The notes beneath the pieces were generated by a model, which did no database searches, was not told the DNA's origin, and was given only the letters and a program-made list of their open reading frames with translations. Below are positions 56,347 through 63,473 of a stretch of 64,000 nt of DNA, piece after piece. The translations under genes were made by a program, and so were the position numbers. The first letter of the stretch is position 1; each line of letters begins with the position of its first letter. This stretch comes from DASQFQ01 sp963730115 (GTDB lineage Bacteria > Actinomycetota > Thermoleophilia > Solirubrobacterales > Solirubrobacteraceae). The stretch covers positions 186,001 through 250,000 of the forward strand of contig CAVSQM010000008.1 of NCBI GenBank assembly GCA_963730115.1, in the 5' to 3' direction.

Positions 56347-57310
56347 GGCGGGCGGTGCGGGAGGAGGCGGCGGCGGCGTGATGCGCGAGCTTCACGCCGC
56401 GGTGGCCGCCGAGGTCGCCAAGGTGGTCGTCGGCCAGCACGAGACGGTCGCGACGCTGCTCGCCGCCTCGGCGCTCGGCGGTCACGTGCTGCTCGAGGGT
56501 CCGCCCGGGGTGGCCAAGACGCTGCTCGCCAACGCCGTCGCCCGCGCGCTCGGCGTCGAGTTCCGCCGCGTGCAGTTCACGCCCGACATGCTCCCCTCCG
56601 ACCTCACGGGCAACGTGACGCTGCGCGGCGGCGAGCTCGCGTTCCGGCGCGGCCCGGTGTTCACGAACGTGCTGCTCGCCGACGAGGTCAACCGCACGCC
56701 GCCGAAGACCCAGGCCGCGCTGCTGGAGGCGATGCAGGAGCGGCAGGTCTCCGTCGAGGGGCGGCCCGAGCCGCTACCCGACCCGTTCCTCGTCGTCGCC
56801 ACGCAGAACCCGCTCGAGTACGAGGGCACCTACGCGCTCCCCGAGGCGCAGCTCGACCGCTTCCTGGTCAAGCTCAACGTCGGCTACCCCTCGGCGGACG
56901 AGGAGCTCGGGATGCTCGGCCTGACCCGCCGCGGCGTCGGCGCGGGCGACCTCGGTGCGGTGCAGCCGGTGGCGAGCGCGGACACCCTCCGCGAGGCGCG
57001 CGCCGAGGTCGACGCGACGCGGGTGGAGCAGGAGGTGGCGCGCTACGTCGTCGACGTCGTCCGCCGCACGCGCGAGCTGCCGTCGATCGAGCTCGGCGCC
57101 TCGCCGCGCGCCGCCGTGCACCTGCTCGGCGCCGCGCGCGCGGCCGCGCGGCTCGCCGGCCGCGATTTCGTGACGCCCGACGACGTCGCGCGGATGGCGA
57201 CGCCGGTCCTCCGCCACCGCCTGGTGCTGACGCCGGAGGCGGAGTTGGAGCGCTACGGCCCCGACGACGCCGTGCGGACCGCGCTCGGCGACGTGCCCGT
57301 GCCGCGGTGA
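56330..57310 (+). CDS. MoxR family AAA+ ATPase
   Basis: 326 residues from ATG 56330 with a purine-rich gaagggagac before it. Walker A EGPPGVAKT, sensor and Walker B VLLADEVNRTPPKTQAALLEAMQERQV, FLVVATQNPLEYEGTYALPEAQLDRF (sensor 1 and arginine finger region). MoxR proteins are chaperone-like and act on their von Willebrand/DUF58 partner, here the next gene. Overlaps DUF4350 by 17 bases and DUF58 by 4. Confidence 0.95.
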   Translation: MGAGDEAGGAGGGGGGVMRELHAAVAAEVAKVVVGQHETVATLLAASALGGHVLLEGPPGVAKTLLANAVARALGVEFRRVQFTPDMLPSDLTGNVTLRGGELAFRRGPVFTNVLLADEVNRTPPKTQAALLEAMQERQVSVEGRPEPLPDPFLVVATQNPLEYEGTYALPEAQLDRFLVKLNVGYPSADEELGMLGLTRRGVGAGDLGAVQPVASADTLREARAEVDATRVEQEVARYVVDVVRRTRELPSIELGASPRAAVHLLGAARAAARLAGRDFVTPDDVARMATPVLRHRLVLTPEAELERYGPDDAVRTALGDVPVPR

Positions 57311-58554
57311 GCCCCTCCCCGCGCGCGGCCGCCGCGTTGGCGATCGTGGCGCTGTCGACGATCGTGGTGGGCCCGACGGTCGGGCTCCTCCTCGCGCTCG
57401 CGCTCGCCGCCGCGACGGTCGTCGACGCGCTCGCCGTCCGGGCCAGGCCCCGGATCGAGCGCCGCGTGCCGCCCGTCCTCGCCCGCGGCGTGCAGACCCC
57501 GCTCACGGTCGAGGCGGCGCCCGCCGGGGCCGGCAGCATCCGCGTCCGCCAGCCGATCCCGCCCGACCTCGCGCTCGAGCCGCGCGAGGCCGACGGGTCG
57601 CTCGACGCCCGCCTCACACCGTTGCGGCGGGGCCGCCACACGCTCGCGGCGGTCGCCGCCCGCACGCAGGGCCCGCTCAAGCTCGGCCGCTGGCACCACA
57701 CCGGCGCACAGCCCGAGGAGGTCCTCGTCTACCCCGACCTCCCTGCCGCACGCAGGCTGGCCCTCGCGGTGCGGCAGGGGCGGTTCCGGGAGACGGGCAG
57801 GCTCACGCGCGGCCCGCTCGGCCTCGGCACCGACTTCGAGTCGATCCGCGACTACTCGCCCGACGACGACGTCCGCCAGATCAACTGGCGCGCCACCGAC
57901 CGCACCGGGCGGCCGATGAGCAACCAGTACCGCGTCGAGCAGGACCGCGAGGTGCAGCTCCTGATCGACGCCGGCCGCCTGATGGCCGCGCCGCTCACCG
58001 ACCGCACCCGGCTCGACGCCGCGATCGACGCCGCCGTGACCGTCGCGCTCGTCGCCGACGTGGTCGGCGACCGCGCCGGCGTCGTCGCCTTCGACGACCG
58101 CATCCGGCGCCGCCTCGCGCCCCGGCGATCCGGCGGCGACGCCGTCGTCCGGGCGCTCTTCGACCTCGAGCCACGCCCGGTCGACGCCGACTACGAGCTC
58201 GCCTTCCAGACCGTCGAGGGCGCCAAGCGCAGCCTGATCGTGATCTTCTGCGACCTGCTGGAGGAGGCCGCGGCGCGGCCGCTCGTCGACGCCGTGCCCG
58301 TGCTCGCCCGCCGCCACGTCGTGATCGTCGCCTCCTCCCGCGACCCCGACCTCGACGCCCAGCTCACCACCAGCCCGCAGATACCCCGCGACGTCTACGG
58401 CCAGGCCGTCGCGCTCGACGTCCTAGCCGCCCGCGCGCGCGTCGCCCACGGGCTGGAGCGCGCCGGGGCGAGCGTCCTCGAGGCGCCCGCCGCGGCCCTG
58501 CCTGCCGCCTGCGTGCGCGCCTACCTCCGCGCCAAGGCTCGTGCCCGCCTCTGA
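57307..58554 (+). CDS. DUF58 protein (MoxR partner)
   Basis: 415 residues. Two N-terminal TM (AALAIVALSTIVVGPTVGLLLALALAAATVV), beta-rich middle, then the DUF58 core GTDFESIRDYSPDDDVRQINWRATDRTGRPMSNQY with the R-x-Y and W-R-A-T motifs and a VWA-like region (QDREVQLLIDAGRLM with MIDAS-like DxG). GTG in GTGA overlap with moxR. Membrane-anchored client or partner of MoxR. Confidence 0.92.
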   Translation: MSPSPRAAAALAIVALSTIVVGPTVGLLLALALAAATVVDALAVRARPRIERRVPPVLARGVQTPLTVEAAPAGAGSIRVRQPIPPDLALEPREADGSLDARLTPLRRGRHTLAAVAARTQGPLKLGRWHHTGAQPEEVLVYPDLPAARRLALAVRQGRFRETGRLTRGPLGLGTDFESIRDYSPDDDVRQINWRATDRTGRPMSNQYRVEQDREVQLLIDAGRLMAAPLTDRTRLDAAIDAAVTVALVADVVGDRAGVVAFDDRIRRRLAPRRSGGDAVVRALFDLEPRPVDADYELAFQTVEGAKRSLIVIFCDLLEEAAARPLVDAVPVLARRHVVIVASSRDPDLDAQLTTSPQIPRDVYGQAVALDVLAARARVAHGLERAGASVLEAPAAALPAACVRAYLRAKARARL

Positions 58555-59491
58555 CGCACCGCCGCGCCAGATCACCAGGCCCCAGTAGACGACGCCGAGC
58601 CCGCCGCCGACCACGATCGCCCCGCCCGAGGCCGAGGTCGCCGCTCACGAACCCCTCGACCAGCCCGGCGAGCACGAGCCACGGCATCGTCCCCAGCACG
58701 AGCTCCATCGCCGGCCGCGCCTCGCGCCGCAGCGACTGCCCGCGCGTCAGCGTCCCCGGATCGACCAGCGCCCACCCGATCCGCAGCCCCGCGCACGCCG
58801 CGACGGCGATGCACGACAGCTCGAGCACCCCGTGCGGCAGGACGAACCGGAACAGCTCGCCGCTCGACCCGTTCTCGATCGTCAGCCCGATGATCGCGCC
58901 GATGAAGCCGCCGTTGAAGATCGTCACCGCCGCCGTCCCGAGCCCGGCGAGGATGCCGCCCGCGATGACGAGGAACGTCACGCGGATGTTGTTGGTGAAG
59001 ATCTGCGACGACAGCGCCGCCTCGTCGCCGGGCGCCAGCGACCCCGGCCCCCCGCCGGGCTCCGCCGCGCCCTGGAACTGCACCGGCACCACGCCGATCG
59101 CCGCCGCCGGGTCGTCGATCGCCCAGACCGCCGCCAGGACCATCGGCCCGAACAGGAGCAGGAGCGCCGTCCCCAGCGCCCACGGCCGCTCGCGCACGCG
59201 CTGCCAGTACCCGCGCGACAGGAACGCGCGCAGCGACCGCCGCGGCCCCGCGTCCGAGTAGACGAGCTGCCGCGCGTCGATCACGAGCCGCTCGAGCCGC
59301 CGCGTCACCGGCTCGTGCGGATACGCCCGGCGCGCGAACGCGAGATCGGCCGCCGCCGCCCGGTAGAGCGATCCGAGCCGTCGCAGCCGCTCGGGCCCGA
59401 GGCGCTCCGGCTTCGCCCCCGCCTCGTCCAGCAGCGACCGGAGACTCGTCCACCCGGCCTCGCGCTCCTCCAAGAAACGGTCTAGCTTCAC
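58423..59491 (-). pseudogene. SpoIIM-like membrane protein (DUF95), apparent +1 frameshift at C4 run 58620-58623
   Basis: GTG 59491. N-terminal MKLDRFLEEREAGWTSLRSLLDEAG and a SpoIIM region: RERPWALGTALLLLFGPMVLAAVWAI, SSQIFTNNIRVTFLVIAGGILAGLGTAAVTIFNGGFIGAIIGLTI, FVLPHGVLELSCIAVAACAGLRIGWALV, MELVLGTMPWLVLAGLVEGFVSG. It then derails at GLGRG. The next frame gives AIVVGGGLGVVYWGLVIW, the expected final membrane segment. Plus strand cccc (58620-58623) in place of ccc is the likely cause. The 3' end overlaps the DUF58 gene. SpoIIM and RDD proteins sit beside MoxR/DUF58 in many actinobacteria. Confidence 0.75.
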
Positions 59492-59497
59492 CGAGCG

Positions 59498-60229
59498 ATG
59501 GAGTATGAGGACACGGTGCGGATCGCGACGCCGGAAGGCGTCGACGTCGAGCTGACGCTCGCCAACATCGGCTCGCGCTTCATCGCGGCGATGATCGACT
59601 TCACGATCCAGTTCGCGATCCTGATCGGCGCCGGGCTGCTGCTCGGGGTGGTCGGCGGCGACGGCAACGAGGGTGGCTTCCCCGTCGCCGTGTTCTCGAT
59701 CGTCTTCTTCCTCGTCTTCTTCGGCTACGACGTGCTGTTCGAGGTCCGCGCGCGCGGGCGCACGCCGGGCAAGCGCTGGACCGGGCTGCGGGTGGTCCGC
59801 ACCGGCGGCCAGCCGGTCACGTTCGTCCCGAGCTCCGTGCGCAACGTGATGCGGCTCGTCGACATGCTCCCGGCACCGCCGCTGTACGCCGTCGGGATGA
59901 CCTCGATCTTCGTGACCGGCAAGAACCAGCGCCTCGGCGACCTCGCCGGCGGCACGCTGGTGGTCCGCGAGCGGCCCGGAGGCTTCAAGGCTCCCGCCGA
60001 CGAGCCCGCCGCCGCCCGCGCCGCCGAGGCGTGGGACGTGAGCGCGGTGTCGGCGCAGGACATCGGCACCGTCCGCCAGTTCCTCGCCCGCCGCGGGTCG
60101 CTGGCCAACGACCCGCGGAACGAGCTCGCCCGCGAGCTCGAGCGCCGGCTGCGCCCGCGCGTCGCCGGCGCGCCCGAGCACCTCTCGCCCGAGGAGTTCC
60201 TCGAGCGCCTCTCGGCAGCGAAAACGTAA
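59498..60229 (+). CDS. RDD family membrane protein
   Basis: 243 residues. RDD domain: GVDVELTLANIGSRFIAAMIDFTIQFAILIGAGLLLG (the RxxA..ID), FVFFGYDVLFEVRARGRTPGKRWTGLRVV (GxTPGKxxxGLRV). Two TM in this region plus a third near NVMRLVDMLPAPPLYAV. C-terminal acidic helical tail with LSPEEFLERL. Start codons of this and the SpoIIM gene are only six bases apart, so promoters lie inside the opposite coding regions. Confidence 0.9.
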   Translation: MEYEDTVRIATPEGVDVELTLANIGSRFIAAMIDFTIQFAILIGAGLLLGVVGGDGNEGGFPVAVFSIVFFLVFFGYDVLFEVRARGRTPGKRWTGLRVVRTGGQPVTFVPSSVRNVMRLVDMLPAPPLYAVGMTSIFVTGKNQRLGDLAGGTLVVRERPGGFKAPADEPAAARAAEAWDVSAVSAQDIGTVRQFLARRGSLANDPRNELARELERRLRPRVAGAPEHLSPEEFLERLSAAKT

Positions 60230-60236
60230 AGTTCGC

Positions 60237-60272
60237 TTGACATCTGCTCGATGTAAAGCTACCTTTACATCG
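60237..60272 (+). promoter_or_regulatory. Promoter and operator of the XRE gene
   Basis: TTGACA (60237-60242), 17-base spacer, TACCTT (60260-60265). A perfect palindrome cgatgtaaag-ctac-ctttacatcg (60249-60272) covers the -10. A further cgtaaag half-site sits at 60225. The XRE protein encoded seven bases downstream is the likely binder. Confidence 0.85.
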
Positions 60273-60278
60273 ACAACG

Positions 60279-60488
60279 ATGAACAACCGTGTCAAGGAGC
60301 TTCGCACCGAGCGCGGGCTCTCCCAGCAGCAGCTCGGCGAGGCGATGGACGTGTCCCGCCAGACGATCAACTCGATCGAGAAGGAGCGATACACCCCCTC
60401 GCTGCCGCTCGCGATCGCGCTCGCCCGCTTCTTCGGCACCTACGTCGAGGAGGTCTTCCATGTCGACGACCACCCCCAACCGGACTGA
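60279..60488 (+). CDS. XRE-family HTH regulator, YozG-like
   Basis: 69 residues from ATG 60279: MNNRVKELRTERGLSQQQLGEAMDVSRQTINSIEKERYTPSLPLAIALARFFGTYVEEVF. Single HTH with no ligand domain, the type that pairs with a membrane protein (DUF2178/YozG). Self-repression is likely from the palindrome over its promoter. The TGA is 29 bases inside the next gene. Confidence 0.92.
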   Translation: MNNRVKELRTERGLSQQQLGEAMDVSRQTINSIEKERYTPSLPLAIALARFFGTYVEEVFHVDDHPQPD

Positions 60489-60882
60489 CCCCGTGAGCCG
60501 ACTCCACCGCACCCGCTGGTTCATGCCCGCCTTCTCCCTGTTCCTGGGCGCGCTGATGTTCGTCGCGTTCTGGATCGGCGACGAGCCCGGCCAGGGCGCC
60601 GGCGCGGCCGGCGTGATGGCGGTCGTGGCTGCGCTGTTCTACTTCGGCGGGCGCCGCTCAGAGACGCTCGCCGGCATCGGCGGCCCGGCCCGCGACGAGC
60701 GCTGGGAGCGCATCGACCTGCACGCCACGGCGATCGCCGGCGGTGTGCTCGTGTTCGCGATCATCGGCGCCTGGCTCGTCGAGGTCGCCCAGGGCCAGGA
60801 CGGCAGCCCGTACACGCAGCTGGGCGCCGTCGGCGGCCTCGCCTACATCCTCGCGGTGGCGTTCCTGCGCTGGCGGTCCTAG
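60460..60882 (+). CDS. Four-TM membrane protein paired with XRE regulator
   Basis: 140 residues from ATG 60460, which has gaggagg seven bases upstream inside the XRE gene; GTG 60493 would be 4 bases after the XRE stop but lacks a site. Four TM segments: WFMPAFSLFLGALMFVAFWIG, GAAGVMAVVAALFYFG, HATAIAGGVLVFAIIGAWLV, LGAVGGLAYILAVAFLRW. Matches the DUF2178-like partner of YozG-type regulators. Its stop TAG shares CTAG with the convergent gene stop. Confidence 0.82.
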   Translation: MSTTTPNRTDPVSRLHRTRWFMPAFSLFLGALMFVAFWIGDEPGQGAGAAGVMAVVAALFYFGGRRSETLAGIGGPARDERWERIDLHATAIAGGVLVFAIIGAWLVEVAQGQDGSPYTQLGAVGGLAYILAVAFLRWRS

Positions 60883-61310
60883 CGGATGAAGCGCGGCGGC
60901 TCCCACCAGATCTCGTCGCGATAGCGGTCGAGCGTGGTGGGCTCGAAGACCTCGAGCGCGACGACCGCGCCGCCCTCCTCCGTGTAGGCGACGCCCCGGT
61001 CGGCGTGCACGTACAGCGCGGCGTCCTTCCCGAAGCGCGAGCGCAGCCGCTCGCCGGGCCCGCCGAGCTCGTCGCGCAAGCGGTCGGGCGTGAGGTCGTG
61101 GAGCGCGTCCTCGGGGACGTAGACGAGCGCCAGCTCGTCGCCGCGGAAGAAGAAGTGCGCGGGGTGCGCGCCGGGCGCCGTGAGGCGATCGACGTGGCCG
61201 AGGCTGCCGTAGGACACGTCGGGCGTGATCTGCTCGGGGCTCGCCCCGAGGCGCTTGACGATCGCGTCGCGGTCGAGCTCGCGCAGCGCGAGCAGCTCGT
61301 CCAGGTCCAC
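60879..61310 (-). CDS. Small conserved protein, partner of the zincin, possible immunity or chaperone
   Basis: 143 residues from GTG 61310, sharing one base with the zincin TAG (TAGTG). Alpha/beta, acidic, with an N-terminal helix (DLDELLALRELDRDAIVKRLGAS), FFFRGDELALVYVPEDAL, and a C-terminal AALYVHADRGVAYTEEGGAVVALEVFEPTTLDRYRDEIWWEPPRF. No family recognised. Reinitiation coupling with the gene upstream suggests the two proteins work as a pair. Confidence 0.65.
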   Translation of the reverse strand: MDLDELLALRELDRDAIVKRLGASPEQITPDVSYGSLGHVDRLTAPGAHPAHFFFRGDELALVYVPEDALHDLTPDRLRDELGGPGERLRSRFGKDAALYVHADRGVAYTEEGGAVVALEVFEPTTLDRYRDEIWWEPPRFIR

Positions 61311-62341
61311 TAGTCGGGTCCTGCCTCGGCGTCGGCCTCCCGGCGCGTCGGGCCCGCCGCGGCGGCGGGCGCCGGCGCCGCGGCGGGGGCTGCGGGCGCG
61401 GCGGCGGGCGGGCCGTTGCGCCAGCGACGGACCTGGCGGCGCGCCCAGCGGTGGCGGATCGGGCAGCTGGTGCGGAGGCGGTCCGGGAACATGAAGTACA
61501 TCGCCATCGTCTCGCACATGTCCTCGGCCGCGTTCGTCTGGCCGTAGTTGGTGGGCGGCGCCTCGGCGCCGGCGGCGCCGCTCGGCGTCGCGCGGTCCAG
61601 CCAGAAGTCCATGCGCGCGATGAAGCTCGGCAGCGCGTAGGCCATGAGGCCGTGCGCAAGCTCGTGCGTGGCGGTGAACTCGAGCTCCTGGTCGACGTCG
61701 CCCGTGATCCCGGCGTCGTTCTCGCCCGAGCGGTACATGGCGAACGCGTCGCGCTCGCTGAAGTACTCGCCGAGGGTCGGGAGGTCGACCGCCGTGCGCG
61801 CGTCGTTGATCGACGTCGTGAGCTTGCCGGCCAGCGTGACCTCCTGTGCGGCGGCGTGGCGGGACGAGGTCGCGCGCGAGGCGCCGAGGATCCGGGCATA
61901 GTGGCCGGCCGCGCGCAGCAGCGCGCGCAGCTCGCGCAGCTTCCAGTGGCGGCGGCGGACGCGGCGGCGCACATGGCCGGGCGCCGCGCTGTAGCGGTTC
62001 CGGACCACGGTGACCATGTCCGACGAGCTGATGTCGATCCCGTAGTCGTCCTCGAGCGTGTCGATGATCCGCCCGGCCTCGCGCTCTTGACGGTCGCCGT
62101 GGACGCTGACGCGCTCGCCGCGGATCGTGCGGATGTTGCGCTGCAGGCGGCGCGGCTCGCCGGCGGCGGCGATCCGCGCGAGGTCGCGGTTGCCGCGGAC
62201 GCCGAGCGCGAGCGCGGCGTCGGCCGCGGAGGGCGCCACGCGGGCGGAGCGGGCGCCGGGCGCCGAGGCCGGGCGCGCAGCCTCCTGATCGGCGGCCGGT
62301 GCCGGCCCGCCGCGGTCCCGCGCGCTGCCCGGTGGGGACAT
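61310..62341 (-). CDS. HExxH zincin with disordered termini, possible effector
   Basis: 343 residues from ATG 62341. A 45-residue Pro/Ala-rich N-terminus, a helical domain (RVSVHGDRQEREAGRIIDTLEDDYG), then the zincin TATHELAHGLMAYALPSF with His226/Glu227/His230, and a downstream Glu candidate in AAEDMCETMAMYF (273-277) as third ligand. C-terminal Ala/Pro tail. No signal peptide. The domain shape, small downstream partner and lack of export signal recall metallopeptidase effectors of contractile or other non-classical secretion, but no such apparatus is in the window. Confidence 0.75.
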   Translation of the reverse strand: MSPPGSARDRGGPAPAADQEAARPASAPGARSARVAPSAADAALALGVRGNRDLARIAAAGEPRRLQRNIRTIRGERVSVHGDRQEREAGRIIDTLEDDYGIDISSSDMVTVVRNRYSAAPGHVRRRVRRRHWKLRELRALLRAAGHYARILGASRATSSRHAAAQEVTLAGKLTTSINDARTAVDLPTLGEYFSERDAFAMYRSGENDAGITGDVDQELEFTATHELAHGLMAYALPSFIARMDFWLDRATPSGAAGAEAPPTNYGQTNAAEDMCETMAMYFMFPDRLRTSCPIRHRWARRQVRRWRNGPPAAAPAAPAAAPAPAAAAGPTRREADAEAGPD

Positions 62342-62420
62342 GCCCGCATTCTCCAGGCGGCGACTCGCGCCGGTCAAGGGCCGTCCGGGCCGCCGGACGG
62401 GCAGCCCTATCCTCCGCCTC

Positions 62421-62513
62421 GGAGCGGCACGGGGCTGGTGCCCCATCCGGTCTTCAAAACCGGCAGGCCGTCGTAGCCCGGCGGTTGGAAGGTTCGATTC
62501 CTTCGCCGCTCCG
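62421..62513 (+). tRNA. selC: Selenocysteine tRNA (anticodon TCA)
   Basis: 93 nt. Acceptor stem of eight pairs: ggagcggc (62421-62428) / gccgctcc (62505-62512), discriminator G62513, no encoded CCA. Anticodon arm ccggt-cttcaaa-accgg with TCA at 62454-62456. D-arm gggg/cccc, long variable arm of more than 20 nt (gcaggccgtcgtagcccggcgg region), T-loop ttcgatt. Length, extra acceptor pair and TCA anticodon fit tRNA-Sec, so UGA can be read as selenocysteine if selA, selB and selD exist elsewhere. Confidence 0.93.
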
Positions 62514-62530
62514 TTTGGCTTTGTAGCTGG

Positions 62531-62641
62531 GTGTTTGGCGGGTCGAGGCGTTTGCAGCCGATCTCCGGCCACGTCTTCCGCGTCGACCGCCGGCGCGGAC
62601 CCCAGTGGTACGCCAAGTATGTCTCGGGGTGGCAGACGTCA
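62531..62641 (+). pseudogene. Possible integrase N-terminal remnant downstream of tRNA-Sec
   Basis: In frame 2 the stretch 62567-62640 reads GHVFRVDRRRGPQWYAKYVSGWQ, which resembles the arm-type DNA-binding start of tyrosine recombinases (GHVxRRxGxxGPxWYAKY). Nothing of a catalytic domain follows; the frame enters the DeoR gene on the other strand. Such enzymes often sit beside the tRNA they insert into. The match rests on about 20 residues, so it is only a suggestion. Confidence 0.35.
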
Positions 62642-62654
62642 ACGCCTGGCGGAG

Positions 62655-63473
62655 TTAGTCGGCCTCCGCGTCGTTCGCCTCGGCGACGCCCGACACGACT
62701 TGGAGGTTCACTCCGGCTGCGCGGAACGCCGCCACGACGGCGGGATCGAGCCGGTCGTCGGTGATGATCAGATCCAACGCCGCGGCGCTTCGGATCGTCA
62801 TGAGCGAGGAGCGCTCGAACTTCGTGGAGTCCATCAGGCCGACCACCCGCTCCGCGGAATCGGCAGCGGTGTTCAGCGTGTCGGCGAGCCCGGACCGCGA
62901 CGTGGTAAGACCGTGGCCGAGTGTGATGCCGGCGGCCGAGACGAAAGCCGCGGCGAAGGTGAGCCGCGCCAGGAAGTCGCTCGTCCAGCGGCCGGTCAGC
63001 ACGCGCATGTGCTGGTCGAGCTCCCCCGGCGCCACGATGACGTGGACCGATGCCGCCGACAGGCCAAGGGCGATCGCCGGCGAGTTCGTCACCAGCGTCA
63101 GATTGGCGGGCGGGCGGAGCTCGATGGCGTGCGCGAGCGCCAGGCCCGTCGAGGAAGCGTCGATGAAGATCGTCGACCCGTCCTCGATCAGCTCGCGCGC
63201 CGCGGCGGCGATGGCGTCCTTCTCCGGCGCCGCCTCGCGCAGGCGCGCGTTCCAGCCCGTCTCGATCTGCGCCGGCGGATCGGGCAGCGACCGGGCGCCG
63301 CCGCGGACACGCTGCAGCAGCCCCTCTTCGGAGAGCAGCTGAAGGTCGCGGTGCACGGTCACCGCTGAGACCGCATGCTCGCTGGCGAGGTCCGCCAGGG
63401 ACACGCGTCCCTCCCGCTGGATGCGCTTGAGGATGTGCGCCCGCCTGTCCCCCGGAGCCGTCGCGTCGATCAT
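62655..63473 (-). CDS. DeoR/GlpR family transcriptional regulator
   Basis: 272 residues. N-terminal DeoR HTH: RRAHILKRIQREGRVSLADLASEHAVSAVTVHRDLQLLSEEGLLQRVRGGARSL (V-S-x-x-T-v-x-R-D-L signature). C-terminal DeoRC sugar-phosphate sensor: EKDAIAAAARELIEDGSTIFIDASSTGLALAHAI, VTNSPAIALGLS, DSTKFERSSL. Coupled by ATGA overlap to the upstream ABC ATPase gene, so it likely controls that sugar importer. On the minus strand, ends about 140 bases from tRNA-Sec. Confidence 0.9.
   Translation of the reverse strand: MIDATAPGDRRAHILKRIQREGRVSLADLASEHAVSAVTVHRDLQLLSEEGLLQRVRGGARSLPDPPAQIETGWNARLREAAPEKDAIAAAARELIEDGSTIFIDASSTGLALAHAIELRPPANLTLVTNSPAIALGLSAASVHVIVAPGELDQHMRVLTGRWTSDFLARLTFAAAFVSAAGITLGHGLTTSRSGLADTLNTAADSAERVVGLMDSTKFERSSLMTIRSAAALDLIITDDRLDPAVVAAFRAAGVNLQVVSGVAEANDAEAD

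Noticed and set aside
10808..59491. In-frame UGA (selenocysteine) as explanation of the five broken genes, given the tRNA-Sec
   Set aside because: In all five cases the two parts are in different frames, not the same frame interrupted by TGA.
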